From positions 1 through 64,000 of the IMG/VR virus record IMGVR_UViG_3300009152_000039: a DNA stretch of 64,000 bases; one strand, written 5' to 3'. Of this stretch, positions 20,659 through 31,200 are shown in pieces. The notes beneath the pieces are model-generated. The model made no database searches. It was not told the DNA's origin and saw only the letters and a program-made list of their open reading frames with translations. A program made the translations under genes and the position numbers. Positions within the stretch are counted from its first letter, which is position 1. Every line of letters starts with the position of its first letter. The stretch is from a virus.

Positions 20659-21095
20659 TATTTAATACCTAATTCATTTTCGGTCAATATCTGAAATTTC
20701 CAGTGCTTCTCTTCGCAAAACTTCTGGGCATATTTCCACTTGGAGCTATTTATCCCCCAGGCTTTAACCTCTTCTAAATACCTTTTAGTAATCTTAGACT
20801 TCACTTTAGGTGGTTGGGTCTGTGCTTTAGGTTTAATTTCGACGACGACAGTTTCAATGGTACCATCACGATTTCTTTTTTTAACCCAGAAATCAGGGAA
20901 GTATCTATGTACCTTGTTATCAATTGGTGATAAATATGGAATAGCAAATTCCTCGCTTGCCCACTGTATAACATCGGGGTGGGTGTCAAGGTACCCCATA
21001 AACTTACACTCCCAAAGAGAGCGATAAATAATGTTGGTAGGATTACCTTTATATTTCAAAGGATTCTTAGGTTTAAATGTACCTTTATAACTCAT
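20658..21095 (-). CDS. gp4: gp4 head-completion protein, nuclease-like fold (145 aa)
   Basis: MSYKGTFKPKNPLKYKGNPT, then IIYRSLWECKFMGYLDTHPD, VHRYFPDFWVK and VVVEIKPKAQT are characteristic of gp4/50 (T4 150 aa). The E..., PD and ExK residues in these segments form a TnsA/restriction-nuclease-like core (WE-x-K, YFPDF, VEIKP). gp4 is needed to finish packaged heads. Its ATG lies only 9 nt from the divergent gp48 start, and no Shine-Dalgarno is visible on its side. Confidence 0.9.
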   Translation of the reverse strand: MSYKGTFKPKNPLKYKGNPTNIIYRSLWECKFMGYLDTHPDVIQWASEEFAIPYLSPIDNKVHRYFPDFWVKKRNRDGTIETVVVEIKPKAQTQPPKVKSKITKRYLEEVKAWGINSSKWKYAQKFCEEKHWKFQILTENELGIK

Positions 21096-21104
21096 AGGAA
21101 AGAA

Positions 21105-22145
21105 ATGGAATTAAAATACAATGGGGCAGAGATAAAGGGGACTAATGTAGATTACGGTTCCAGCGGTAAAGACGGTCAGCCACCTGAAACTAAGGTAGAG
21201 GAAAAGAGAGCAGCTCTTCTTTCCACAATATCTCCGCTAGTATATCCTCCTGACCTCAACGAAGAATTTTATATTGAGTTTAATGCGTTTAAGGCTAATA
21301 CTACCAGAGCTGATGAGGCAAAGCGAACTTTTAATTTTGAAAAGTCTGTGTATTTACCATTCCCTCAATCTGTGACTGATCAGTATGGAGCTTCTTACAA
21401 TGAAGAGGCATTATTTTTTGGTGGAGAATTTTTAAAAAATTCATTGGACACATTAATGACGTCCAACGGCACAAAAAAAGTAGCTAATCTTTTTGATGGT
21501 GGAGCAGCTGACAGAGCTGGTAACATTGCAGCTGGGATATTAGAAAAAATTGGTAAGGCTCCTGGAGAAGCAGCTGCAGCTGTAGGAGCGTACTATTTGA
21601 GTGGAGTTGGAGGACCTATTGGATCTGCTGCTAAAGCATCTTTAAATGTAACAACAAATCCATATCCTGTTATGATTTTTGGAGGAGTGGGATTTAAACC
21701 AGCATTTAGTTTTTCTTGGACATTTTTTCCAGAGTCTCCAGAAGAGACAAAAACTATTAATAAGATTATAGGTTATTTTAGAAGAGAGATGTTGCCTGAA
21801 CGATTGGAGCAGATTCCATCTATTCTAAAATATCCTGCAATATTTGAGGTATCTATCAACCCAAGTGTCAAGAAGTTTAAAAGATGCGTTGTTACCAATC
21901 TTGATATTAACTACACCCCAGCTGGCCCAGCCTTTGTTAGAGATGCTCCACAAGTTGCTGGAGTCACTGCAGATTCAAATCCAGCAGCTATTACAATGAC
22001 CCTGTCACTTAAAGAAGTAGAGGTGTGGTTGGCAAATGATTTTTATCCTACTGAAGAAAATAATTTTGATTTTATAAAAGGTAAAGATACTAACGTCTCT
22101 TCTAGTATGCCAGGTGTAATAAATGAGGGGGGAAGGACAATATAA
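21105..22145 (+). CDS. gp48: gp48-like baseplate tail-tube cap (346 aa)
   Basis: Start at ATG 21105 with TAGGAAAG ahead; frames from further upstream only cross gp4. Sequence segments FNFEKSVYLPFPQSVTDQYG, NPYPVMIFGGVGFKPAFSFS and FYPTEENNFDF match T4-type gp48 (T4 364 aa), a tube-fold protein that seals the top of the hub for tube polymerisation. It heads the plus-strand baseplate operon. Confidence 0.87.
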   Translation: MELKYNGAEIKGTNVDYGSSGKDGQPPETKVEEKRAALLSTISPLVYPPDLNEEFYIEFNAFKANTTRADEAKRTFNFEKSVYLPFPQSVTDQYGASYNEEALFFGGEFLKNSLDTLMTSNGTKKVANLFDGGAADRAGNIAAGILEKIGKAPGEAAAAVGAYYLSGVGGPIGSAAKASLNVTTNPYPVMIFGGVGFKPAFSFSWTFFPESPEETKTINKIIGYFRREMLPERLEQIPSILKYPAIFEVSINPSVKKFKRCVVTNLDINYTPAGPAFVRDAPQVAGVTADSNPAAITMTLSLKEVEVWLANDFYPTEENNFDFIKGKDTNVSSSMPGVINEGGRTI

Positions 22146-23008
22146 TGGCTGATAATTTTTTTAAACATTACCCCAATGTCTCTTATAGCAATACTACAGT
22201 AAAAAATCTTTTGGCAAAAGTAGCATTTCAAAAGGATAATGATGCTAACTATTACACCTACAATCCGTATACTATTGTAGAGGGTGATAGAGCAGATACT
22301 CTAGCTTATCTTTATTATGGTGATCCTGGATATGATTGGGTAATTTACTACGCAAACATGATTGTTGATCCATATTTTGACTGGCCACTGGATACAAGAT
22401 CTTTCAAACGTTTTGTTGAAAGTAAGTACGGGTCGTTGTCCGAAGCAAAATCAAAAATTAAATTCTTTAGATCCAATTACATTGCTGACGATACTTCATT
22501 ATCAACTGCTGCCTACAATGCTTTGTCAGAGTTGCAAAAAAGCTTTTGGTCACCTATCATAGGAAACAACAATAGTATCTCAGGATATCTGAGGAAGAGA
22601 GAAGATAAGACATACGTCACCAACCAAACACTATCTCTTAGCATAGCTGTAGAAGGAAATACAACTTATACAGTTGGTGAGCAAGTTAAACAAACAAGTG
22701 GTGGTGTTGTAGTATCTCTTGGTAATCTGAAATTCTCTAATTCTTCCGTAGCGGTTGTTGATAACATTCAGGGGTCATTTACAACATCGTACAACCTTGT
22801 TGGTGTAACTAGCGGTGCCAATTCAGTTGTATCCTCTGTCAGTACTCTTTCAACAAGCATAGATCCAACAATACAGAATTACTTTGTACCAGTTACATAT
22901 TATGAATATGAAGAAGAAATCAACGAACAAAGAAAAAATATTCGGTTACTTGATTCTGTGTATGTAACAAGTATAGAAGAAAAACTTAAGGAATTGCTGC
23001 TGCTATGA
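22145..23008 (+). CDS. gp53: gp53-like baseplate wedge protein (287 aa)
   Basis: Overlaps the gp48 stop by 1 nt. MADNFFKHYPNVSYSN and YTIVEGDRADTLAYLYYGDP, YDWVIYYANMIVDPYFDWPL are the gp53 LysM-like motif. The T4 protein is 196 aa; here there is an extra inserted beta-rich segment at about 165-240 (TTYTVGEQVKQTSGGVVVS...). Joins adjacent wedges in the assembled baseplate. Confidence 0.9.
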   Translation: MADNFFKHYPNVSYSNTTVKNLLAKVAFQKDNDANYYTYNPYTIVEGDRADTLAYLYYGDPGYDWVIYYANMIVDPYFDWPLDTRSFKRFVESKYGSLSEAKSKIKFFRSNYIADDTSLSTAAYNALSELQKSFWSPIIGNNNSISGYLRKREDKTYVTNQTLSLSIAVEGNTTYTVGEQVKQTSGGVVVSLGNLKFSNSSVAVVDNIQGSFTTSYNLVGVTSGANSVVSSVSTLSTSIDPTIQNYFVPVTYYEYEEEINEQRKNIRLLDSVYVTSIEEKLKELLLL

Positions 23009-24303
23009 TTCTGCGTCCAAGTCAGTGTGATATTAAAGAGATATCAATATCAAACAACAATAAAGATTTTACCTATGACATAGGACAGGGTTTAATGAAC
23101 TTTGTGCAGTCTATTGATATCTACGAGTCAATTTACACTCCCTATATTACAGCTGATGTTAATATGGTTGATGGTGCTAATCTCAAAGAAAGGCTGAACT
23201 TATCAGGTGGTGAAAACTTCAAAATAAAGTTCTTGGGGTATGGTAATGATCAACCATTGGAATACAGCTTGAAGCTTGGAGAAATAGGTGGGGTCATTAC
23301 TGCTGAAAATCTACGTAGTAAAACTTACACCATGAGAATGTATAGCGGTGAATACCTTCTAAACTCAGCTAAGACGGTTGCAAAGAGTTATAGTACTTCT
23401 ACAAAAAATATTATTGAAGATATCATAGGTAAGGTCCTTGGAAGTCAGAGTAAAGTGTATGTTGAGCCTACTAAAGACTTACCAGTTGTAGTTATTCCAT
23501 ACATGAATCCCTTTACCGCTATATCATTTGTTCGTCAGCGATCAGTATCGGCAAAGGACGTTTCTACTCCTATACTCTTTTTTGAAAACCAGTATGTATA
23601 CTTCTTTACAACTGTAGAGGCGTTATTCAACAATGGGGGAGCTGGATCATCAGAAGTGCAAAGTTTCTTTCAACGAGAAGCTATATCTACAAATGTCAAA
23701 GGATCTGAGGGAACTATATCTGACATCAATGCTCACAATCTTTTTGCCAATTATACTGTCAGGACTCCTGTTGATGTTGTGAACTTGTTACATGAGGGTG
23801 GTCTTAACTGCGTAATGTCGGATTTTGATTTAAATACAAAAAGATACCGACGTAGAGTGTTTTCAAATGTACCAGGTAATAAATCATTTGTAGATTTTGC
23901 TGGTGGAAGCAACTCTTTACTGACTAATAAAATCAACGAAGAGTATGCACCGTTTGCTGGTAAAAGTTTTATGGTTCCCTTTGCTAAGTATAAGGATAGT
24001 AACAATCCAACTATAGATTTTATGTACGATTCTCTAGCAGAAAAATACAGCTACACTAATCTACTAACTCAGCAGAAAACGTATGTTGATATTCCCGGCA
24101 ATACTAAAATAACAGCCGGTAGCATTATCAGTCTTGATATCCCAAGACACCAGGCATTATTAAATGGTAAAGAAAAGAACGAAGTTGATAGCGGCAAATA
24201 CCTTGTATCTTCTGTACGACACTCAATAAACGTACTTGTGGATTCAAAGTATGATACTCATTTAGAGCTAATTAGATATGGTAGAGGAACACTGAGCACA
24301 TGA
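23005..24303 (+). CDS. gp27: gp27-like baseplate hub protein (432 aa)
   Basis: 4-nt overlap with gp53. MNFVQSIDIYESIYTPYITA and DVNMVDGANLKERLNLSGGE followed by hub domains (IPYMNPFTAISFVRQRSVSA; SIISLDIPRHQALLNGK) fit the T4-like gp27 hub that carries the gp5 spike. Length slightly above T4 (391). Confidence 0.85.
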   Translation: MILRPSQCDIKEISISNNNKDFTYDIGQGLMNFVQSIDIYESIYTPYITADVNMVDGANLKERLNLSGGENFKIKFLGYGNDQPLEYSLKLGEIGGVITAENLRSKTYTMRMYSGEYLLNSAKTVAKSYSTSTKNIIEDIIGKVLGSQSKVYVEPTKDLPVVVIPYMNPFTAISFVRQRSVSAKDVSTPILFFENQYVYFFTTVEALFNNGGAGSSEVQSFFQREAISTNVKGSEGTISDINAHNLFANYTVRTPVDVVNLLHEGGLNCVMSDFDLNTKRYRRRVFSNVPGNKSFVDFAGGSNSLLTNKINEEYAPFAGKSFMVPFAKYKDSNNPTIDFMYDSLAEKYSYTNLLTQQKTYVDIPGNTKITAGSIISLDIPRHQALLNGKEKNEVDSGKYLVSSVRHSINVLVDSKYDTHLELIRYGRGTLST

Positions 24304-25088
24304 CAACAGCTTATCTTGGAGAAGAAGGGTTCAGATGGTTTTTTGGTAAGGTGGAAGATAGAGATGATCCTAAAAAGATTGGTCGTATTCGTGTAAGAAT
24401 TTACAATGTCCATCCCTTCACCAATGATGGTAATCCGGATACAGTCAATGTTCCAACCAGCCATCTACCTTGGGCAACACCAATCTCTTCTATTATGAGT
24501 GCTGGTATAATTAGTGAAACCACCAAGGATGGAGTTGGTATAAGCGCTCTTGGATTGATGGTAGGATCCACTGTGTTTGGTTTTTTTGCAGACGGCAACG
24601 ATTGTCAGATTCCTATTATACTTGGTTCTTTGGCTGGATTGTTTGGAGCAGATGAAAAAAGCGAGCTTCCTAAGCCATCAATAGAAGAAAATTCAGTTGG
24701 AGCATTAAAAAATAGTAAAAAAATAGCAGCTGCTTCTCCGTTTCCAGGTGAACCTACTTCTCCGTATGCTGCTAAATACCCTTACAACAAGGTAATGAGA
24801 ACTGAGTCCGGTCATCTAATTGAAATTGATGATACTCCTTCTAAAGAGCGTATCCACATTATGCATAAGACTGGATCGTACGTTGAGATTGATAATACCG
24901 GCCAAATGGTAATTAAGTCTGTTGAAGATAAGTTTGATGTCACTATCAAAGACAATAACGTGTATGTTGGTGGAAATGTTAATGTACGTGTCAAAGGAAA
25001 TGTGAATATGTTGGTTGATGGTAAGTATACTGTGGAGTCCAAGGGGAATATGAAGTTTGTAGCACCTAGAATAGATTTCAACCCTTGA
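24300..25088 (+). CDS. gp5: gp5-like hub spike protein, lacking lysozyme domain (262 aa)
   Basis: 4-nt overlap with gp27. OB-fold domain at 8-115 (FRWFFGKVEDRDDPKKIGRI, SHLPWATPISSIMSAG, IPIILGSLAGL). Then a linker and a short beta-helix-like C-terminus (HIMHKTGSYVEIDNTGQMVI; NVYVGGNVNVRVKGNVNML). T4 gp5 has 575 aa with a lysozyme domain between OB and needle; that domain is absent here. The tape-measure gene carries a muramidase-like domain instead. Confidence 0.87.
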   Translation: MTTAYLGEEGFRWFFGKVEDRDDPKKIGRIRVRIYNVHPFTNDGNPDTVNVPTSHLPWATPISSIMSAGIISETTKDGVGISALGLMVGSTVFGFFADGNDCQIPIILGSLAGLFGADEKSELPKPSIEENSVGALKNSKKIAAASPFPGEPTSPYAAKYPYNKVMRTESGHLIEIDDTPSKERIHIMHKTGSYVEIDNTGQMVIKSVEDKFDVTIKDNNVYVGGNVNVRVKGNVNMLVDGKYTVESKGNMKFVAPRIDFNP

Positions 25089-25309
25089 TGCATAAATTTG
25101 TAATTTTACTTAATAGTGAGTTGAAAAATTATAATAGTTTTGAAGATATACCTTTGTCGTTTGAAAACCTTATAGAATTTAATCCTCATATTCCTGTAGG
25201 ACCTCATACAGAAGATGAACATGAATTAATAGATTCGTGGAGCTGTAAGTTGAAAGAGTTGATGAAAAGAGAAAATAATGGCAACAATCACGCCAACAAC
25301 AATAACTGA
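25088..25309 (+). CDS. Small acidic protein between gp5 and PAAR (73 aa)
   Basis: ATG 25088 overlaps the gp5 stop (TGATG). Acidic, His/Asn-rich end (KRENNGNNHANNNN). A gene of this size commonly lies here in T4-like phages; role unknown. Its end overlaps the next gene by 32 nt. Confidence 0.6.
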   Translation: MHKFVILLNSELKNYNSFEDIPLSFENLIEFNPHIPVGPHTEDEHELIDSWSCKLKELMKRENNGNNHANNNN

Positions 25310-25730
25310 CACGACCAGAGCTTCAAAAACTATAAATATTATAATAAATGTAACTCCTGGTACAGGTGAGATCATTGATTCAGTTGGTGCTATAATAGAC
25401 ACCGATGAACCATCTGTATTAATTACGCCTGGACAAACGTCAGTTTCTATTGTTGGTTCATACAGGGACCCATTCAAAGACATACTCACATATGTTGAAA
25501 AGGGATCAAGCAATGTTCTTGAGACTCCTGTTGTAGTAGAGGGAATAGCTAACTTACCTCCAAACAAAGATTTTTATGATCTAAAACAGGATCAAAGTCA
25601 GCAGTCAGTGAGAACGTATACTATTACTGTTAACTTAAAAAGTGGTTCACCACAAACATTCACATTAACACATAAGATTTTAAACGATTTAGATTCAATG
25701 CAGTCTTTTATAGCTTCATATTTTAATTGA
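25278..25730 (+). CDS. Beta-rich structural protein of baseplate cluster (150 aa)
   Basis: ATG 25278 (GAGAAAATA upstream) inside the previous gene. Two beta-rich parts: an Ile/Thr-rich N-terminus (ITPTTITDTTRASKTINIII) and a C-terminal strand set (RTYTITVNLKSGSPQTFTLT). No known domain. Located next to the spike-tip gene, so probably a virion component. Confidence 0.6.
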   Translation: MATITPTTITDTTRASKTINIIINVTPGTGEIIDSVGAIIDTDEPSVLITPGQTSVSIVGSYRDPFKDILTYVEKGSSNVLETPVVVEGIANLPPNKDFYDLKQDQSQQSVRTYTITVNLKSGSPQTFTLTHKILNDLDSMQSFIASYFN

Positions 25731-25739
25731 AGGATATTA

Positions 25740-26030
25740 ATGCCAGCGGCAACAAGAGTAGGGGATGCTGATTCTGCACACTGTTCAGGAATGGTTAGAG
25801 CAGTGGGTTCAGGAAATGTTTTTGTGAATGGTCGTCCTTGGTCCAGGCAAGGTGATGTAAACACAGTACATCTTTTGCCAGGTAGTCCTTGTCCTGCACA
25901 CTCAGCACCAATAACAATAGGATCTGCTTCTGTTTTTGTTAATAACAAGGGTGCTGGTAGGGTAGGTGATGCTATCACAGGATGTACGTCCGTTGCTGCT
26001 GGATCATCAAACGTTTTTGCCGGAGGATAG
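25740..26030 (+). CDS. PAAR-motif spike-tip protein (96 aa)
   Basis: MPAATRVGDADSAHCSGMVR, GSGNVFVNGRPWSRQGDVNT and SASVFVNNKGAGRVGDAITG are PAAR repeats. His and Cys residues (HCSG, CPAHSAP, GC) are positioned to bind the tip zinc. PAAR proteins cap the gp5 needle (T4 gp5.4, 97 aa) and sharpen the membrane-piercing spike. GAAGGA precedes the ATG. Confidence 0.92.
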   Translation: MPAATRVGDADSAHCSGMVRAVGSGNVFVNGRPWSRQGDVNTVHLLPGSPCPAHSAPITIGSASVFVNNKGAGRVGDAITGCTSVAAGSSNVFAGG

Positions 26031-26456
26031 ATGGCAGTTTCATACGCAGATAAATTTACAACAACAGCGCTATACAATGAAAGGTATAGTGACTTCCGTA
26101 CCAACTTTGATAGAAATTTTGGAACTGGTGATCTTGCTAGGGTCACTAACGAAGAGTCAATTTACACTTCCCTCAAAAATATAGTATTCACTCGCAAAGG
26201 AGAGCGTCCTTTCTTTCCGGAATTTGGATGTAACATTACCTCAGTACTTTTTGAAAACTATAACAGGTTTACTCAAAGAACAATAGAGACAGAAGTTAAA
26301 ACCGCTATAGAGAATTTTGAACCAAGAGTGTCTGTAATAAGAGTGGTGGTGGATGGTAAGCCAGATAACAATACTGTAAATCTTAATCTATATTTTACCA
26401 TAATAAATAGACCAGAAACTCTCTCTGTTAGCTTCCTTCTTTCAAGAATAAGATAA
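26031..26456 (+). CDS. gp25: gp25-like baseplate wedge protein (141 aa)
   Basis: ATG immediately follows the PAAR stop, with GGAGG upstream. NEESIYTSLKNIVFTRKGER, PFFPEFGCNITSVLFENYN and NFEPRVSV (the EPR motif of gp25/TssE-type sheath initiators) define it. Length similar to T4 gp25 (132). Initiates sheath polymerisation together with gp6/gp53. Confidence 0.93.
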   Translation: MAVSYADKFTTTALYNERYSDFRTNFDRNFGTGDLARVTNEESIYTSLKNIVFTRKGERPFFPEFGCNITSVLFENYNRFTQRTIETEVKTAIENFEPRVSVIRVVVDGKPDNNTVNLNLYFTIINRPETLSVSFLLSRIR

Positions 26457-26457
26457 A

Positions 26458-28245
26458 ATGGCAAATTCATCAATTAATCTAGTCGACCTGGATTTTAATG
26501 CTTTAAAAACATCTTTCAAAGATCATCTTACTTCTCAAGCAAGATATAAAGACTTCAACTTTGATGGATCTAATATTAACGTTCTTCTTGACGTGTTAGC
26601 ATATAACTCCTATCTGAACACCTTCTATCTTAACATGGTAGCTAGTGAGATGTTTTTAGATACTGCGCAGTTACGTGATAGCGTGGTATCTCATGCCAAA
26701 GAATTGAATTACCTGCCTAGATCGTTTAGGTCTGCCCAAGCTAACGTTAACATTGCTATAACCCCATCTACAGCTGTCGACTCTGTAGAGATTCCATCTA
26801 AGACTTCATTTACATCAAGAGTAGGGTCTGATACCTACAACTTTGTGACTGATGAAAGCACAATAATTACCACCAGCAATAGCGGTGTATTTTATGCTAA
26901 CAACATTACATTGTATGAGGGAGTATATGTAACGGACACATTTGTTAAAAACGGAGTGATTGATAATCAAAGATTTGTTTTAACTAATCCAAATATAGAC
27001 ACCAGTAGTATAGAAATTACTGTTACAGAAAACAGCGGTGCTAATGTATCTACGTATGTACAGTCATTTTCAACGTTTGGTTTATCCTCAAACTCGAATA
27101 TATTCTTTGTTCAAGCAGCAGAAACCAACCAGTACGAGGTTGTTTTTGGAGATAACACCTCAGGTAGATCTCCTCTTGATGGAGCTGTCATTGAAGTTGT
27201 GTACAGAATCTGTAATGGGGAACTTCCTAACGGATCAGATAATTTTATAAACAACAGCAGCATAGATGGTCATTCAAATATATCAACTACATTGAACCAA
27301 GAAGCTGTGAATGGATCAGTATCTGAAACTATAGAATCTATAAAATATAATGCTCCAAGAAGTTTTCAGTCTCAAGAGAGAGCTGTTACCGAGAGTGACT
27401 ATAAAACTCTGCTGCTCAGAGAGTTTCCGGAAATTCAAGCAATATCTGTTTATGGTGGTGAGAAAGAAGATCCACCTCAGTATGGCAAGGTGTTTGTTTC
27501 TGTAGATATTACTAATTCTGAAGGTGTACCTGACATATACAAGAACCTTTACAAAGCATTTCTTGAGGATAAGGTTCCTCTTGGTATAACTGTGGATGTT
27601 GTTAATCCTGATTTTGTTTATTTAGATGTTGTGTCCAATGTAAATTATGATTACAATAGCACTACTCTCTCTACTGAAGAGATAAGAACTCTAGTTACCC
27701 AGGCTATTATAACCTACAACAATACGTATCTGAACGACTTTAATGCTAAGTTTAGATATAGTAATTTTGTTTCGTATATTGACAGCGTTACCCCTTCTAT
27801 CATCAACAATGATACAGAGTGTATCCCATACTTTCTTTTAAATCCAACATTATCTGTTAACAATGATTTTTTTCGCTCATTTGGTGCAGAAGTCTTGATT
27901 ACAACACCCACCACCAAGACTCATGATTTGTTAACAGACCGTGGCGTGTACTCTACTGACTTTGTGTATGATGGGAAGAGATGCCAGCTTGAAGATGATG
28001 GTGCTGGAAGTATACGAATTGTGAATGTCACAACCACAGCTCACGTAGAAGTAGTTAAGGTTGGAACCATTGATTACACTACAGGCACAATTTCCATTGG
28101 TAATTTCAATGTTTCAAGCTATACAGGAAACGGTATTAAACTATACGCTAAATTAGTAACTCGAGACTTCCAATCCAATTTAAAATATATTCTTACTATT
28201 AATACAGGTAGTATTAACGTAACAGTAAACCCTGCTAGACCATGA
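26458..28245 (+). CDS. gp6: gp6-like baseplate wedge protein (595 aa)
   Basis: Starts 1 nt after gp25 stop. LVDLDFNALKTSFKDHLTSQ, NVLLDVLAYNSYLNTFYLNM and AQLRDSVVSHAKELNYLPR are diagnostic of gp6/gpJ-type baseplate proteins; PQYGKVFVSVDI and DFNAKFRYSNFVSYID appear later. T4 gp6 has 660 aa. Forms the iris-like ring that links wedges. Confidence 0.93.
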   Translation: MANSSINLVDLDFNALKTSFKDHLTSQARYKDFNFDGSNINVLLDVLAYNSYLNTFYLNMVASEMFLDTAQLRDSVVSHAKELNYLPRSFRSAQANVNIAITPSTAVDSVEIPSKTSFTSRVGSDTYNFVTDESTIITTSNSGVFYANNITLYEGVYVTDTFVKNGVIDNQRFVLTNPNIDTSSIEITVTENSGANVSTYVQSFSTFGLSSNSNIFFVQAAETNQYEVVFGDNTSGRSPLDGAVIEVVYRICNGELPNGSDNFINNSSIDGHSNISTTLNQEAVNGSVSETIESIKYNAPRSFQSQERAVTESDYKTLLLREFPEIQAISVYGGEKEDPPQYGKVFVSVDITNSEGVPDIYKNLYKAFLEDKVPLGITVDVVNPDFVYLDVVSNVNYDYNSTTLSTEEIRTLVTQAIITYNNTYLNDFNAKFRYSNFVSYIDSVTPSIINNDTECIPYFLLNPTLSVNNDFFRSFGAEVLITTPTTKTHDLLTDRGVYSTDFVYDGKRCQLEDDGAGSIRIVNVTTTAHVEVVKVGTIDYTTGTISIGNFNVSSYTGNGIKLYAKLVTRDFQSNLKYILTINTGSINVTVNPARP

Positions 28246-31200
28246 AACAAATAGAAGATACGATCAGTACCCTTGTTCAGAATCACTTTCCTCAGTTTTA
28301 CAGTGAGGATGGGGAGACGTTTGTTGAATTTGTTAAAGAGTACTACAGGTGGATGGAAAGTACTAATAACACTATATTCTATTCAAGGAACCTTTTAGAG
28401 TTTAGAGATATAGACTCTACAATTGATGAGTTTCTTGTTCATTTTAAAAATAAGTATCTTGCAGAAGCTCCTGTTTTTTATGATAAGACTAGATCAAATG
28501 TAAAACATGCGTTAGACTTTTATAGATCTAAAGGTACAGAGCGTGGTACAAAGCTGGTATTCAGAGAGGTCTACGGACTATCTGATGTCGACATATACTT
28601 CCCAGGAAAAGATATTATCAAGGCTTCCGATGGTGAATGGTACGTTCCTGTTTATCTAGAGGTATCATTATCAGACAAAACAAAAGATTTTGTAGGAAAG
28701 CAGATAACAGGCTCCGCCTCTGGTGCAACTGCTTTTGTTGAGGAGGTAGGTAGAAAGTCTGTGAAAGGGAAGCATTTTGATGTGTTGATGCTTACCAACA
28801 AGCAAGGCGACTTCATATTAGATGATATTATTACTGTTGATGGAAATCTATCAGAATGCCCAATAGTTATTGGTTCTCTTACGAGGGTGCAAGTAGAAAA
28901 TTCTGGAAGAAACTTTGCAGTTGGAGACGTCGTTGATATTATTTCTACTAGGTTAGGTAAGCAAGGTAAAGCTAGAATTGACTCTATAGTTGACTCAACT
29001 GGTAAAGTTACATTTTCTCTGGTTAATGGCGGTACAGGCTACAGACTCACAACTGTTCCTGTAGTTGCTGAAAAAACTATACTAACTGCAAATAGAACCT
29101 CAGCTAATGTTTACATAACAGACTTTACCATTGATGAAATAGTTATTCAACCACTAGCTAATGTTGTGTTTTACTCCTCTAATGCTTTTTTTGGGGTTGG
29201 CACACTTGTTACTGGAAGTAATTCTACTGCTAATGTGGCAACTGGTAGAGTGCTGGGTAAAACACAAAACCAACTAAGTGGAACTGGATCTGCAACATCC
29301 ACGACAAATACTGTCATTGGTGTTGAGACTAGCTTTAATACGCAGATTGCAAATGGTGATTACATTAGATTCCAGTCATGCACTTCAATATACCGAGTAT
29401 CTACTACTACTAATGCCACACATCTGACTTTGACAACAACAGGTCCAAGCCTCACTAATGATCCAATGTACGTTGCAAATGGACATATGCTGTTGATAGT
29501 GACGTCTGGTGACTTTGCATTGGCTGATAGAATAACAAACACTACAGCCTTAATTAGTACATATACTAATAAAACAGCTACTGGTGTATTGATGGGATCT
29601 AACAGTACTGCAATTGGCCTCAAATCAGTATCTAACGTTTTCTCCAGTAACGGATATAATTTTGTGTATGGTCAAACTTCGAATGTATATGCAAATCTAG
29701 TTACAATAGGAACCGGTTCAGGTGCTGGCTTCTCTGTGGGTAGCTTAACAGATGAAGAGACTGTATATCTCAATGAGGATCTATATTATTCAAACAACTC
29801 AATTGCAAATACTCTTCTTACAGGTACAGTATCCTCAAATGCAACAAGTCCTCAAGTAAATGGTACATCAACACTATTTACAACGGAGTTGTATAGAGGG
29901 TCTTATATCATGTTTTCTGGTAGCAATACCGTATTTCAAGTTAATTCTGTAACAAACAATACGGTTTTAATATTGACAGCGAATGGACCTGTTAGTACTG
30001 CTAATTCCATCACAGTCAAACCTGGACCTTACAGAACACTTCCTTTAAATGCTCTCAAGTACGGCTTTCCAAAACTACCGACTGGAAATTCAAGCACAAT
30101 TTTAAATCTGGTATTGACCAGAGGGTCATTTGATATTGGAACAATTGCTTCGTTGACAGGAGTTAGTCCAGGCTCAAATTATAATCTAAATCCACTAGTT
30201 CAAATTCGTGATGTAGGAATATCTGCATTTGACAGAAGAAATCTCCACGTTGAAACAAGTAATACTACCGGTGTTTTTATCGTTGGTGAGGAAATTACAC
30301 AGAATTTTTCTAGACCATCTTACACATTATCAATAAGTGGATCTAATACTGCTTTTACAGATCTTGAAACTGTCACCCAACAGATTAATGCAACATCAAA
30401 CAACTACGGGGAGGTTGTTTCATCTAATACTTCTCTTGCTGTGTTATATACTTCTGGCAATTTTGTCAATTCTGCGCTTGGAGCTAATCTAACAGGAACT
30501 GTGACGTGTAACTCGTCAAGTTCACAAGTGAATGGAACTGCTACTCTTTTCACAAGTCAATTATCAGCAGGGGATTACATTAAGTTTTCTGGCAACAACC
30601 TGTTGTTTCAAGTAAATAACATAACTAGCAATACAGTTTTATTTTTAAAAACGACTGGGGCAGCAATAACTGGGGCAAATACGGTTGCAAAGGCAAGCAA
30701 CGTTGCTGTTGGGTTAGTTGGTGGCAAATACTTTTTTGTTAATACAGCAGTGTCAAACACCGTTTTATCAGCCTCTAGAGGAACAGTGTTAGTAGTTAAT
30801 ACTGAATACCTTGACGTTAAGCGTAAAACATTTAATCAATCTTTCACCTCTTTGGTTGGTATAACAGGATCATTTTCTGGTGCAACAGCAAACGTTGTTT
30901 CAGTTACACAAATTGAAAATTCGGAGTTGATGGGAAACAATGCAATTGTTACCACATCTGCAGGAGTTGTAAACGGCTCTATAGGTAGTATCAGCGTTAT
31001 TGATTCGGGATATGCTTATGAAGACGGAGAAGATATAACCATTACCAAAGAAGGAAGTGCCTTTGTGGCTACTGGTTACGCTAATCTAATTAATCAGGGA
31101 GTTGGTGAAGGATACTTTAAATCTACAAGAGGCTTCTTAAACAGTGATAAATACATTCACGATGGAAGTTTTTATCAAGCGTACTCATACCAGGTCAGAT

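Noticed and set aside
25331-25338. Late promoter TATAAATA inside the 25278-25730 gene
   Set aside because: A perfect match, but deep within a coding region of a tightly packed operon and about 400 nt from the next start; kept only as a possibility.
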